A stretch of DNA of 64,000 nucleotides from Styela clava (GCF_964204865.1 NC_135253.1:20124001-20188000); one strand, 5' to 3'. Counted from the first letter of the stretch, positions 34,967-45,838 are shown. Made by a program: numbers and translations. Notes: generated by a model not told the origin, from the letters alone.

Positions 34967-35107
34967 AGCTTTGCGCAGTGGCGGTATCGTAACCAATGAT
35001 GTTTATCCGAGGTGCGATTATTGCTAGTTGAAAACTATTACCAGTACCCCGCCCTGGTGATGCAATCACATCGCCTGTGGCAATTTCTTAAGGGTTCTGT
35101 GGAACCT
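34967..35107 (+). ncRNA. U4: U4 snRNA copy 41 (variant)
   Basis: Full-length with GGCGGTATCG, CCAATGATG (k-turn G lost), CCAGTACCCC, GCAATCACATCGCC and TTTCTTAAGG. Possibly degenerate. Class A spacer. Confidence 0.78.
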
Positions 35108-35585
35108 ATCCTCTCGCAGAGTGAAATGACAAAACAATAAATTAGATGATGTCCATGGTTTGGAAAATTTGTGTAGGCTTACAAATATATATGGCTGATC
35201 AGTTCCGACAACTCATTCTGTCGCAACTTTCAACAGTGCATACACGTCAGATTATTGACTCTTCGCGTTGCCACATTGCAGCGGTGTTTCGTTAGAGTTC
35301 TCATATACATTTTACCTCAAGAAATTTATAGCACGATCCAGAATTTCAAGGAACTTACAGAATGCGAAACAGCCAACAGCAAGAGAACATAATTCCAAAC
35401 GTGTTTATTTTTTTATTCCAGATTAAATCTATTCCTAAATGCAGTGTTATTATTAATTGTTTTATCTGTACTTGCATTCCCAGGAACATTAGTAGCCTAA
35501 CAAGACTGTTACGATAGTATTCTTAATCACCACAAGTAATAGATTTTATTGGTACTTTAATAGAAAAACTTTTCTCTCACTCATT

Positions 35586-35726
35586 AGCTTTGCGCAGTGG
35601 CAGTATTGTAACTAATGAGGTTTATCCGAGGTGCAATTATTGCTAGTTGAAAACTATTACCAATACCCCGCTCTGGAGATGCAATCGCATTGCCTGTGGA
35701 AATTTCTGTAGGGTTCTGTGTAACCT
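35586..35726 (+). ncRNA. U4: U4 snRNA copy 42 (variant)
   Basis: Full-length with AGTATTGTAACTAATGAGG, GTGCAATTATTG, CGCTCTGGAG and GAAATTTCTGTAGG. Hybrid A-to-B spacer. Confidence 0.78.
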
Positions 35727-36307
35727 ATCCTCTCGCGAAATGAAATGACAAAACAATGATTTTCATGGTTTGGAAAATTATGTAGGCTTGCAAATACATG
35801 GCTGGTCAGTTCTGTCAACTCATCCTGTCGCAATTTTCTATGCTTTTGCTAATACATTGATGTCTTTTGTTTTGAAAAATATGTTTAATATTCCGAATCT
35901 ATGTCAAACAAATTGTGACATATTTACGAATTACTGCTGGAAATGCACTCCACAGTAAGTTATCACTCCAACAAAATTATGACCGATTCACCGGCTGAAT
36001 TTATTGCCACCTTGCGGCGGTGTTTCATTAGAGTTCTCATCATACTAACTCAAGAAAGTTCCAAAAAACTTACAAAATGCGAAACAGCCAGCGGCAAAAG
36101 AACTTAATTCCAAACTTGTTTATTTTTTTTATCCGAGATATATTCTATTCCTAAATGCAGTGTTATCATTTTAATAATTGCTTTATCTGTACTTCCACTC
36201 CCAGGAACATTAGTTAGCCTAACAAGACAGTTACGATAGTATTCTTAGTCACCACAAGTAATAGATTTCATTGGTACCTAAATAAGTAAAGTTTTCTCTC
36301 ATTTATT

Positions 36308-36448
36308 AGCTTTGCGCAGTGGCAGTATCGTAACCAATGAGGTTTAACCGAGGTGCGATTATTGCTAGTTGAAAACTATTGCCAATACCCCGCCCTGGTG
36401 ATGCAATCGCATCGCCTGTGGCAATTTCTGAAGGGTTCTGTGGAACCT
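36308..36448 (+). ncRNA. U4: U4 snRNA copy 43
   Basis: Full-length with GGTTTAACCGAGG and ATTGCCAATACC. The spacer carries the empty site for the solo LTR (about 36,590) and then repeats a second class A start. Confidence 0.87.
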
Positions 36449-37073
36449 ATCCTCTCGAGAAATGGAATTACAAAACAATAAATTAGATAAATGTCCATGC
36501 TTTGGAAAATTTGGGTAGGCTTCCAAATATAGGTTTGGTCAGTTCCGACAACTCATCTTGTCGCAACTTTCAATCGTGCGTACACATACAACCAATATTA
36601 TCAAAATGAAATGACAGAACAATGATTTAGATGATTTCCATGGTTTGGGAAATTTGTGTAGGCTTGCAAATGTATGGCTGATCAGTTCCGACAACTCATC
36701 CTGTCGCAACTTTCAACAGTGCATACACGTCAGATTATTGGCTTTTCGCGTTGCCACATTGAGACGGTGTTTCGTTAAAGTCCTCTTGTACATATTAACT
36801 CAAGAAAATTATAGCACGATCCAAAATTCCAAGGAACCTACATAATGCGAAACAGCCAGCAGCAAGAGAACATAATTCCAAACCTGTTTTTTTTTTATTT
36901 CAGATATATTCTTTTCTTAAATGCAGTGTTATTATTTTAATAATTGCTTTATCTGTACTTCCACTCCCAGGAACATTAGTTATCCTAACAAGACAGTTAC
37001 GATAGTATTCTTAGTCACCACAAGTAATAGATTTTATTGGTACTTTATTAAGTAAAGTTTTCTCTCAATTTTT

Positions 37074-37214
37074 AGCTTTGCGCAGTGGCAGTATCGTAGC
37101 CAATGAGGTTTATCCGAGGTGTGATTGTTGCTAGTTGAAAACTATTACCAATACCCCGCCCTGGTGATGCAAACGCATCGCCTGCGGCAATTTCTGAAGG
37201 GTTCTGTTGAACCT
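37074..37214 (+). ncRNA. U4: U4 snRNA copy 44
   Basis: Full-length with CGTAGCCAATGAGG, as in vertebrate U4, and GTGTGATTGTTG at stem I. Followed by the third detached U4 3' fragment. Confidence 0.87.
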
Positions 37215-37260
37215 ATCCTATTGCGAAATGAAATGACAAAACAATAAATTAGATGATGTC

Positions 37261-37312
37261 GGTGATGTAATCGCATCGCCTGTGGCAATTTCTGAAAGTT
37301 TCTGCGGAACCT
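37261..37312 (+). pseudogene. Detached U4 3' fragment (nt 90-141)
   Basis: Third instance of the fusion of the class A start (GATGATGTC) to U4 nt 90; here the hairpin arm reads GCATCGCC. Class B spacer follows. Confidence 0.9.
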
Positions 37313-37785
37313 ATACTTTTGCAAATTACGTTGATGTCTATTGTTTTGAAAAATATGTTTAATTTTCCGAATCTATGTCAAACAAATTGAGACAACTTCA
37401 CGAATTACTGCTGACAATGCACTCCGCAGTGAGTTATCCCTCCAACAAAATTATGACCGATTCACTGGCTGCCTTTATTGCCACCTTGCGGCGTTGTTTC
37501 ATTAGAGTTCTCATGTACTCATCATACTAACTCAAGAAAGGGTCAAGAAACTTACAGAATGCGGAACAGCCAACGGCAAAAGAACATAATTCCAAACGTG
37601 TTTATTTTCTTATTCCAGATATATTATATTCTTAAATGCAGTGTTAATATTTTAAAATTACTTTATCTGTACTTCAACTCCCAAGAACATTAGTAGCCTA
37701 ACACGACAGTTCGTTAATTTTCTTAGTCACCACAAGTAATGAATTTCATTGGTACTTTAATAAGTAAAGTTTTCTCTCGTTCATT

Positions 37786-37926
37786 AGCTTTGCGCAGTGG
37801 CAGTATCGTAACCAATGAGGTTTATCCGAGGTGCGATTATTGCTAGTTGAAAACTATTACCAATACCCCGCCCTGGTGATGCAATCGCATTGCTTGTGGC
37901 AATTTCTGAAGGGTTCTTTTGAACCT
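37786..37926 (+). ncRNA. U4: U4 snRNA copy 45
   Basis: Full-length with GCATTGCTTGTGG and a GGGTTC-TTTT-GAACCT 3' stem-loop. Shortened spacer. Confidence 0.9.
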
Positions 37927-38381
37927 ATCCTCTCGCGAAATTAAATGACAAAACAATAAATTCGATGATGTCCCAAATATACGTTTGGTTAGTTCCGACA
38001 ACTCATTATGTCGAAACTTTCAACAGTGCATACACGTCAGATTATTGGCTTTTCGCGTTGCCACATTGCGGCGGTGTTTCGTTAAAGTTCTCTTGTACAT
38101 ATTAACTCAAAGGAATTTATAGCACGATCCAAAGTTCCAAGGAACCTACACAATGCGAAACAGCCAGCAGCAAGAGAACATAATTTCAAACGTGTTTATT
38201 TTTTTTATTCCAGATATATTCTATTCCTAAATGCAGTGTTATTATTTTAATAATTGCTTTATCTGTACTTCCACTACAAGGAACATTAGTAGCCTAACAA
38301 GACAGTTACGATAGAATATTAATTACCACAAGTAATAGATTTTATTGGTACTTTAATAAGTAAAGTTTTCTCTCATTTGTT

Positions 38382-38522
38382 AGCTTTGCGCAGTGGCAAT
38401 ATCGTAACCAATGAGATTTATCCAAGGTGTAATTATTGTTAGTTGAAAACTATTACCAATACCCCGCCCTGGTGATACAATCGCAATGTCTGTGGCAATT
38501 TCTGAAGAGTTCTGTGGAACTT
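38382..38522 (+). pseudogene. U4 snRNA copy 46 (degenerate)
   Basis: Recognisable over its length, but with many changes: GGCAATATCG, GAGATTTATCCAAGG (k-turn), GTAATTATTGTTAG, GATACAATCGCAATGTC, GAAGAGTT. The spacer is cut 40 bp later by a hAT-like element. Confidence 0.78.
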
Positions 38523-38562
38523 GTCCTCTCGCAAAATGAAATGACAAAACAATGAATTAGAT

Positions 38563-40629
38563 CAGTGGTTCCCAAACTTTTTTGACCATCGCCCCCCTAA
38601 AGTAGTTTATACAACTTCATCGCCCCCCTGCACTACAAAAAAATATAAAGTCAGAAACGAATTTATTACAGACCAAATAAGAAGACAAATCATAGTTTAT
38701 AGTGTTTTTTAATGAGATAGATGAGCTTGGTGTTCTTCAGCGAGTTTTGTTTATATCTAAAATTACCCCATTTACTGATGGAAAGGTGATTTCATTGTTC
38801 TAATAGCAATAGTAGCACGGCTGAAAACCCCTTTTTCACCATATAATAGGTCGGAAATGAAAGAATCCAGGGTCCTACCTCCTCAAAAACCGCCGTGTAC
38901 TTTCCACTTCCTAAATTCACCCCATTTCACATTAAAATAATAAAAACAAAGTTAATTTTCCAAATTTATAATAATGATTTTTGTACATTTCATTCATTCG
39001 TACAGCCTGATGACCTGCACCAAAATATTTCGGAAAAATCCCCGATTCCTCATCCTATCACGGCCTCCAGTCCATAATTAACCAGCCATTTTTTTGGATT
39101 CATGGACTCGGATGTGGAAGAAGCCGTGACTGACTATCGGCTACGGCCCAGGGGTCGGCAAATTTTATGTCGATCGCAGGACAAAATTCAGGGTTGCTAG
39201 TCTTTCGCGGGTCGCATATATTTTTTGAGAGTTAAAAACGGAACACACGCGAAAACTGCGACAATCGTGAACTCAACTCAGTCGTCTTATTAAAAAAATT
39301 TTACAATGACATTAATGTGACACTGTCTTGTTGCTGAATCACGCTGGATAGCTTTACGACGCCAAGATTGAAACATTTTCTAAATGGGCATCACCAAACC
39401 CACTTCTTTGCTTGTTCTTTGTAATGTTCATTTTCGAAAATAATGGTTTGCACAAATATGTACTTCCAAACATCGAAGTGAATATTTTCGCACGATTTGT
39501 GAAATTTTGATAAATATATATTTTCTTTAAGAAGATGCATTCTTACAAAAATCAAGCATGATGAATCTCCCGAATATGAATATGAATTTTATTTCCTTAT
39601 TGCTTTGCAATATATTCGAATATTTACTGCGCTATTGAACCCCTGCACTCAGCATCAACTTTTCTGCGTGTTTCCATTTGTCTAATTATAATTAAATTGT
39701 AGGCTCGTTAAACGAGTGGCTGTTCACTAAATTGTTAGGATATAGTATAATTTACTCTAAACGTGTCTCACGATAAATTCTGTTACGTAAAAAAATGTAA
39801 TTTACTCCTCGAGCGTAGATTATAAATAAAAAATTTTCATCGTCAAAACCGCCGTTTGGATATTTCCCCGGACATAGACTTCCTTGTTTACTTCGTTACA
39901 TTGGCCAATCAGCAAGATGCAAAAAACGTAACAATGCCCCTTTCGCAGGCGCTCAGACACTCTCACTCGGACAGATTTCAGGGGTGGTCGTGAGCACTAC
40001 CTCATTTTCACGTTTTTGAATTATATTCGTTAGTATTTAGTTGTTTTTCGGAAATTTAAATATAAATCAAATAAGTCAATGATTACTTTGTCTTTCTATG
40101 AGTTTCAGTTTAAATACAGCAATCAAAAATTAGTGTAGAAATAGCTGTGATAGACTAGGCTAAAATTCTTTATCGGTACTTTTAAAAAGCAGATTGTTAA
40201 ATGGTGTGTATTAGAATGATAGTTTGAATCAAATACCCCATTTTACAGGCCACAGCTCGCGAAACCACTCTTAAAATAAGCACCGGAAATTTTAAAATGG
40301 TTAAGTATGGAAAGAATTTTCCGCGGTCAAAGGTCGGGGAAAGGTCCATTCAGTGAATCGTCCCGGGCCAGATTATTTTACTTCGGCAGTATTTTGCCGA
40401 CCACTGGGATACGCAAACTACCTTACCTTACTGCAAAGACGAGACCAGTAATCCTTTCGCGTGTGAATATCGCCCACATGATTCAAGTCTGCGAATGCAC
40501 ACAAAGTACAGAATTAAGTGCGCCGAACATAAAACAGCTTTCGCGAAATCGCCCCCTTAGACTTTTTCGCCCCCCTCTGTATCGTTTTCGCCCACTGGGG
40601 GGCGATATCGCCCACTTTGGGAATCACTG
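38563..40629. mobile_element. hAT-like element in a U4 spacer, with nested insertions
   Basis: Terminal inverted repeats CAGTGGTTCCCAAA and TTTGGGAATCACTG, flanked by a perfect 8-bp duplication AATTAGAT (38555-38562 and 40630-40637) of the host spacer. C-rich ATCGCCCCCC motifs lie inside both ends. It contains SINE-related sequence (about 39,050-39,148 and 40,407-40,530) split by another element. No transposase frame seen. Confidence 0.9.
39149..40406. mobile_element. Second hAT-like element splitting a SINE
   Basis: Ends CAGGGGTCGGCAAA and TTTTGCCGACCACTG form an inverted repeat of about 14 bp with one mismatch. Flanks GGCTACGG and GGATACGC look like a diverged 8-bp duplication of the SINE sequence GGTTACGC. 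The flanking SINE parts join when the insert is removed in thought. Confidence 0.7.
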
Positions 40630-40935
40630 AATTAGATTACTTCCATGGTTTGGAAAATTTGGGTAGGCTTGCAAATACATGACTGGTCAGTTTTGGCAAC
40701 TCATCCTGTCGCAATTTTCTATGCTTTTGCTAATACATTGATGTCTTTTGTTTTGAAAAATATGTTTAATTTTCCGAATTTATGTCAAACAAATTGCGAC
40801 AACTTTACGAATTACTGCTGGAAATGCACTCCACAGTAAGTTATCACTCCAACAAAATTATGACCGATTCACCGGCCGAATTTATTGCCACCTTGCGACT
40901 GTGTTTCATTAGAGTTCTCATGTACTCATCATACT

Positions 40936-41289
40936 GGATAGGTTAGGATAGGATTTACATATTTATCCCGGGGTAGAGGAAAGCCGATAAGACGGCTTAT
41001 CCATATGGCGAACCACGGCCTCTCGTCCGGTTACCATTCCAAGTCGGGTATGGGATTAGATTTACTGTATTGTTTGTTTTCGGAAGGATGGACTTGGTGG
41101 TGGAGGAAGCCGTAACCGACCAGCGGTTACGCGAACCACCCAACGACGGCGAGGAGTCCAGCAATCCTCTCGCCCATAACCATCCCTGCATGGGATTCGA
41201 ACCTGCGAACCCACGCAGAGTAGTTAGAGGTGCGGTGGCGAGCGTATTCCTAACGCTTAGCCCGTTGAGCCACACCGCCGCGCCGCGAG
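40936..41289 (-). mobile_element. tRNA-derived SINE
   Basis: On the minus strand the head carries an A box (TGGCTCAACGGGCTAAGCG) and a B box (GGTTCGAATCCC), as in Pol III tRNA promoters. Its 3' end (left in the window) is an ATCCTATCC-type repeat tail. Flanked by ATACT (40931-40935 and 41290-41294) inside a U4 spacer, and the host spacer resumes exactly. A diverged relative lies inside the neighbouring hAT-like element. Confidence 0.88.
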
Positions 41290-41553
41290 ATACTAACTCA
41301 AGAAAGTTCCAAAAAACTTAGAAAATGCGAAACAGCCAGCGGCAAATGAACATAATTCCAAACGTGTTTATTTTTTATTTCAGATATATTCTATTCTTAA
41401 ATGCAGTGTTATTATTTTAATAATTGCTTTATCTGTACTTCCACTCCCAGGAACATTAGTTATCCTAACAAGACAGTTACGATAGTATTCTTAGTCACCA
41501 CAAGTAATAGATTTTATTGGTACTTTATTAAGTAAAGTTTTCTCTCATTTATT

Positions 41554-41695
41554 AGCTTTGCGCAGTGGCAGTATCGTAGCCAATGAGGTTTATCCGAGGT
41601 GTGATTATTGCTAGTTGAAAACTATTACCAATACCCCCGCCCTTGTGATGCAATCGAATCGCCTTTGGCAATATCTGAAGGGTTCTGTGGAACCT
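41554..41695 (+). ncRNA. U4: U4 snRNA copy 47 (variant)
   Basis: Full-length with an extra C in the central run, CGTAGCC, GCAATCGAATCGCCTTTGG and a changed Sm site (AATATCTGA). Likely weakened or inactive. Confidence 0.75.
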
Positions 41696-41975
41696 ATCCT
41701 CTCGCGAAATCAAATGACAAAGCAATAAATTCGATGATGTCCATGGTTTGGAAAATTTGGGTAGGCTTCCAAATATACGTTTGGTCAGTTCCGACAACTC
41801 GTCCTGTCGCAACTTTCAACAGTGCATGCACGTCAGATTATTGGCGTTGCCACCTTGCGGCGGTGTTTCGTTAGAGTTCTCTTGTACAATTCAACTCAAG
41901 AAGCATAGTACGATCCAAAGTTTCAATAAACTTGCAGAGTGCGAAACAGCCAGCAGCAAATGAACATAATTCAAA

Positions 41976-42380
41976 TCGCAAAAATGTAGATAAATACATA
42001 AATTGCCAACGATTTTTCTGCTACCGAAAAATTTGGATTCTAAATCTTTATATTCTTTCATTTTAACATATATGGAGATTCACAGTTTAAAATAATTTCA
42101 AGGAAATAGGTAAACGGAAGTGTCAAGGGACAACTCATATGCATTTTCCAAATATTTTGACTTGAGAAACTACCTAGAGTGCAAAAACATGATCTATATC
42201 AACATTTGTTTACATTTTAATGCGTCGTTTAATTATAATTTAAGTTTTGAATTGAGCCATGAAATAAGTTTGACAATCTCATTAATATTTTCAACCATCG
42301 TGGTATACATACTGGTTATGTTACAAAGTATTGCAGATTGAACAAAATACATATCTCAGAATTAGTCCTTCCTGTACTCC
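41976..42380. other. Unassigned insertion in the last U4 spacers
   Basis: AT-rich sequence unrelated to either spacer class. The repeat resumes at about 42,390 with TTTATAGCACGATCC. No terminal repeats, duplication or frame worth calling was found. Confidence 0.4.
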
Positions 42381-42621
42381 TTCATGTACATTTTAACTTA
42401 AGAAATTTATAGCACGATCCAAAGTTCTAAGAAGTTTGCAGAATGCGAAACCTGATTAAATTAGTAGGCCTATTCACTTTGTATAATTTACTTAATATTA
42501 ATGAAGACTTTCTTAAAATTTTTATTCGCATAAAAATGTGACTGTTACGAAAGCATTCCGATTCACCACAAGTAATAGATTTCATTCGTACGCTCATAAG
42601 TAAAATTTTCTCTCGTTTGTC

Positions 42622-42718
42622 AGCTTTGCGCAGTGGCAGTATCGTAACCAATGAGGTTTATCCGAGTTGCGATTATTGCTAGTTGAAAACTATTACCAAT
42701 ACCCCTCCCTGGTAATGT
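42622..42718 (+). pseudogene. U4 snRNA copy 48 (3' end lost)
   Basis: Nt 1 to about 90 are clear (with CCGAGTTGCG and CCCCTCCC), then the sequence runs into class B spacer sequence (TCCGAATCTATGTC). Hairpin, Sm site and 3' stem-loop are missing. Confidence 0.85.
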
Positions 42719-43251
42719 ATATGTGTAACTTTCCGAATCTATGTCAAACAAATTATGATAAGTTTACGAATTATTGCTGGCAAAACACTCCACAGTACGT
42801 TATCCTTCCAACAAAATTATTGGCGGATCATCATTGGCTACCATTATTGCTACCTTGCGGCTGTGTTTCATTAGTGGTCTTGAGTGTACTCCTGTAGGGT
42901 AATTTGTACAAATCACAACCAACACTCATCGTAATAAAAACATCCAATTTTAGAAACCATACTTGTTACCTTGAACTGTTTGACGTATTTATTTTCAAAC
43001 GACCAGATGCGCGTATTTTAAATTTCCGGATTTCGGCTCGGAGCAATATTTCTACGAAAAGACGTGATGAACTTTGATTTTTTTCTCTTGCAATCAGTTG
43101 TCAATTTTAGATTTCCTCATAAAAATTTGCATTCACTATTTATTTTGTATAATTTACCAATGACATTGTTTAATGGCATTGAATTTACCTAGTATTAATA
43201 CTTTCACAAAATTTTTATTCGCATAAAAACGTAACAGTTACGCAAGTATTC

Positions 43252-43350
43252 CGAGTCACCACAAGTAATAGATTTCATTCGTACTGTTATAAAAAAAAAA
43301 TATTTTCTCTCGATTATTTGCTTTACACAGTAGCAGCATTGTAGCATTGG
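43252..43350 (+). pseudogene. Terminal U4 remnant and decayed promoter
   Basis: GAGTCACCACAAGTAATAG is retained, followed by an expanded A run and TTGCTTTACACAGTAGCAGC, a decayed U4 start (about 43,318-43,350). This marks the right boundary of the array. The sequence upstream of the PSE (TTTTTATTCGCATAAAA) is shared only with the unit at 42,520. Confidence 0.7.
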
Positions 43351-44445
43351 AAAAAGTAATACACGAAAGGACTAAACTCCGATCGATCTCCCGCGACATC
43401 TTGCGATTCGTTTTTACTGAACCTTTTAAAATCTCCTTCAATGAAGTGACGGCCGTTTGACGAGATCGCTATTCGAGTTGTTTGGAGGTGGGTGTCTTTT
43501 TTATTTTGATTTTTTTTCACAAAAAAATATTTTATGCTATTTGATTAAATGCGACAACAGCTTCGTATATAACACGGCGTACTATAACAGTGGCCAAACT
43601 TTAAATGAGGCTCAAACATGCGGCATAAAACACTAAAATCGGTTGGCGATGCTGTGAACAGATGAGTTCGACTGTATGAGTTTGTAAGCATTCTAGATTA
43701 AGGTACCGTACCTATTTGTGTATTTTGGATCTAGTTAGGCCTAACTGTAGTGCGATTTGATCTTACCAGTCTGTCAAACCTGAGAAATAGTCGTCTTTCA
43801 CAGTCTCACTCTCCGCACTTCGCAGCTTCAGATCGTACGGTAAGGTCTGAGGATCAGAAGATCAAATTGTTCCACCCTCAGTCACCACCCTTTCATTTTG
43901 TTATTTCAAAATTAGGTTATTTCATTATCAGGCAGACAGGTTTATGCCATTGGTGTTATTGCAGTATTGCCTGAATGCTGCAACTATGAATCTAACGACT
44001 AACGTTATACAGTTATAATGCAATTTATGCACTCAACAAAGTCCACTGCAGTACTATGACTGGTCTTGTTACAGTGTTACGATGACTTGCCAGTATCGGT
44101 ACGTATGATTCGAATGACGGTCAGACAGTTAAGATAACGACACTTGGCTTGCGATTCGATGATCATGTGCTTTTCCCAAAGTCAGAAAGTACGGTAAGGC
44201 ATATGGATACATTGGGCACCACTCAGGCATTGACAGTAGTCTGGTAGTACAGAAGTCTAGAAGTAGCAAACAATCAGCAAAATGAATTGTTCTACAAAAT
44301 AAATTTATCTTGTGATGAGAATTATATTTTATCTGCAAATCAGTTTTTAGGTGTTTCTAAGGAATAAATAGATATTTTTCTTATTAAATTTTAATTTTTC
44401 CATTCACTTTTTCCCATTTTAATGATTGGAATCTTTATTTTCCAG
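43351..44445. other. Intergenic region upstream of cornichon
   Basis: No repeat unit, convincing coding exon or RNA gene seen. Short open frames here have no recognisable domain. The cornichon promoter should lie within it, but no clear TATA box was identified. Confidence 0.4.
44435..44445 (+). promoter_or_regulatory. 3' splice acceptor ahead of cornichon
   Basis: A pyrimidine-rich tract ending TTTATTTTCCAG lies 52 nt before the cornichon ATG. It implies either an upstream non-coding 5' UTR exon or, if the organism trans-splices, a spliced-leader acceptor. Confidence 0.45.
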
Positions 44446-44497
44446 AATTCAGGAATTATATTACTAACAACTTCTTGACTTAAGTAAATTATCGAGA

Positions 44498-44932
44498 ATG
44501 GCATTCACATTTGCAGCTTTCTGTTACATTGCAGCAATCGTGTTGACTGCGTTTTTGATATTCTTTGCGATCTGGCAAATTATCGCATTTGATGAATTAA
44601 AAACTGACTATAAAAATCCGATAGATCAATGCAACAGTCTCAACCCTCTAGTTCTTCCGGAATACGGAATCCACGTCTTTTTCAACCTTCTGTTTCTATG
44701 GGCGGGAGAGTTTGTTACAGTTTTTCTCAATATTCCTCTTGTGGCGTACCATGTTTACAGATACATGCACCGGCCAATAATGAGCAGTCCTGGACTCTAT
44801 GATCCCACCACGGTAATGAATGCTGATATCTTGGCATATTCCATGAAGGAAGGTTGGGGAAAACTTGCTTTTTATTTGATATCATTCTTTTACTACTTGT
44901 ATCGAATGATCTACGTATTGGTGACATATTAA
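44498..44932 (+). CDS. CNIH1: Cornichon family cargo receptor (CNIH1-like)
   Basis: 144 aa in one uninterrupted exon, the usual length for CNIH1. Conserved family blocks are seen along the whole protein: [10 protein letters not shown] at the N-terminus, [19 protein letters not shown] (about 28-46), [28 protein letters not shown] (about 87-105), MNADILAY, and [20 protein letters not shown] at the C-terminus. Hydrophobic segments at about 8-30, 57-80 and 120-142 are the membrane helices. Cornichon proteins sit in the ER/early Golgi membrane and load transmembrane cargo, such as TGF-alpha-type ligands, into COPII vesicles. The extra loop that marks CNIH2/3 is absent. AATAAA at 44983 follows the stop by about 50 nt. 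Lack of introns is notable; an old retrocopy is possible, but the frame is intact and highly conserved. Confidence 0.95.
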   Translation: MAFTFAAFCYIAAIVLTAFLIFFAIWQIIAFDELKTDYKNPIDQCNSLNPLVLPEYGIHVFFNLLFLWAGEFVTVFLNIPLVAYHVYRYMHRPIMSSPGLYDPTTVMNADILAYSMKEGWGKLAFYLISFFYYLYRMIYVLVTY

Positions 44933-44982
44933 TTGAAGATGAAAAATAATCATGGAATAGGACTGCCCTCAAGAATGCCTGC

Positions 44983-44988
44983 AATAAA
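44983..44988 (+). terminator. Cornichon polyadenylation signal
   Basis: AATAAA 51 nt after the cornichon stop codon. A second AATAAA at 45411 lies beyond a MITE. Confidence 0.7.
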
Positions 44989-45013
44989 AGATTTAGTAAT
45001 GTTGCTCCTGGAT

Positions 45014-45374
45014 CAGCGGTTCCCGAACTTTTTAGAGTTGGGACCCATTATTTTTTACCACGGCTTATGGCGACCCATTTAACTTTAATAAATTAATAAA
45101 ACATTGATGGAGGAAACAAATTTATTTTCAGTGAAGCTAGTGGGAAAGATGAGCTTGTTTCTTGTTATTTCCATAATAGACTTGACATTTATTTCAATTT
45201 CAGATAGTTTTAGACGTGAAAAATTGAAAAGTTGCAGTTTATTTCAAAATTTGCTTTGCCACCGATCCTTATAACCAGTATAATTAATCAAAGCTTTCTA
45301 CATCTTTTCACGACCCACTGAGGTTCCTCTTGCTACCCACCAGTGGGTCGCGACCCATAGTTTGGGAACCGCTG
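45014..45374. mobile_element. hAT-type MITE downstream of cornichon
   Basis: 361 bp with ends CAGCGGTTCCCGAACT and AGTTTGGGAACCGCTG, GGGACCC / GGGTCGCGACCC just inside, and flanks TCCTGGAT / TCCTAGCT, a diverged 8-bp duplication. Confidence 0.85.
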
Positions 45375-45838
45375 TCCTAGCTTGTTTCATGAACATCTGT
45401 ACACTTTGCAAATAAAGAATAATTATTTATTAGATCACATATGAACTCTATTATGTATATAATCTTGTATACATATGTACAGTATTCAGCTGTAAAATTT
45501 GGCTTGAGAAATTGATTTTTTTACGCTCACTTGCACAAATAATATTATATGAACTTAATATTTTCTACATGGCAGCTGATAATATAATTAGTGTACTTAT
45601 GCGTGAATAAAAGTGCTCATTTCATTCCATAAAATTAGTTAAATTTGCTATTTCAATGTAGAAAAAAAAATATCAATAACATTTTTATCAAGCTAAATTA
45701 TTTTGAGATATAAAACTTTGGGCAAATGATTAGAGAAACCATGTGAAGTGGAATTCATGGTATTTCACTATAATACTAAAAATTGAATTTACATTTCACA
45801 TCTTCATTGTTCTCTTACTGTCATTAATCAGTCTAGAT

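Larger units (their letters stand above)
1..43350 (+). repeat. Tandem array of U4 snRNA gene units
   Basis: Head-to-tail units repeat about every 610-625 bp, each carrying one U4 snRNA gene on the + strand. Spacers fall into two main classes that share their distal half. Class A continues after U4 with GAAATGACAAAACAATAAAT and a block around GGTTTGGAAAATTTGTGTAG. Class B continues with CTTTTGCAAATTACGTTGAT and TATGTCAAACAAATTG. Both then share GCCACCTTGCGGCG, a block near AAACAGCCA, TTCCAAACGTGTT, and the promoter-proximal TCACCACAAGTAATAG. Many units are A/B hybrids. Small open frames that recur in the spacers shift frame between units and reflect repeat homogenisation, not proteins. The array runs off the left edge and decays towards the right. 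Confidence 0.95.

Noticed and set aside
40307-40630. 107-codon frame
   Set aside because: Crosses nested element and SINE boundaries, so it is composed of unrelated repeat pieces.
41204-41287. A genuine tRNA gene on the minus strand
   Set aside because: A and B boxes are present, but the sequence is embedded in a SINE with a non-tRNA body, repeat tail and target duplication, and no convincing complete cloverleaf was worked out.
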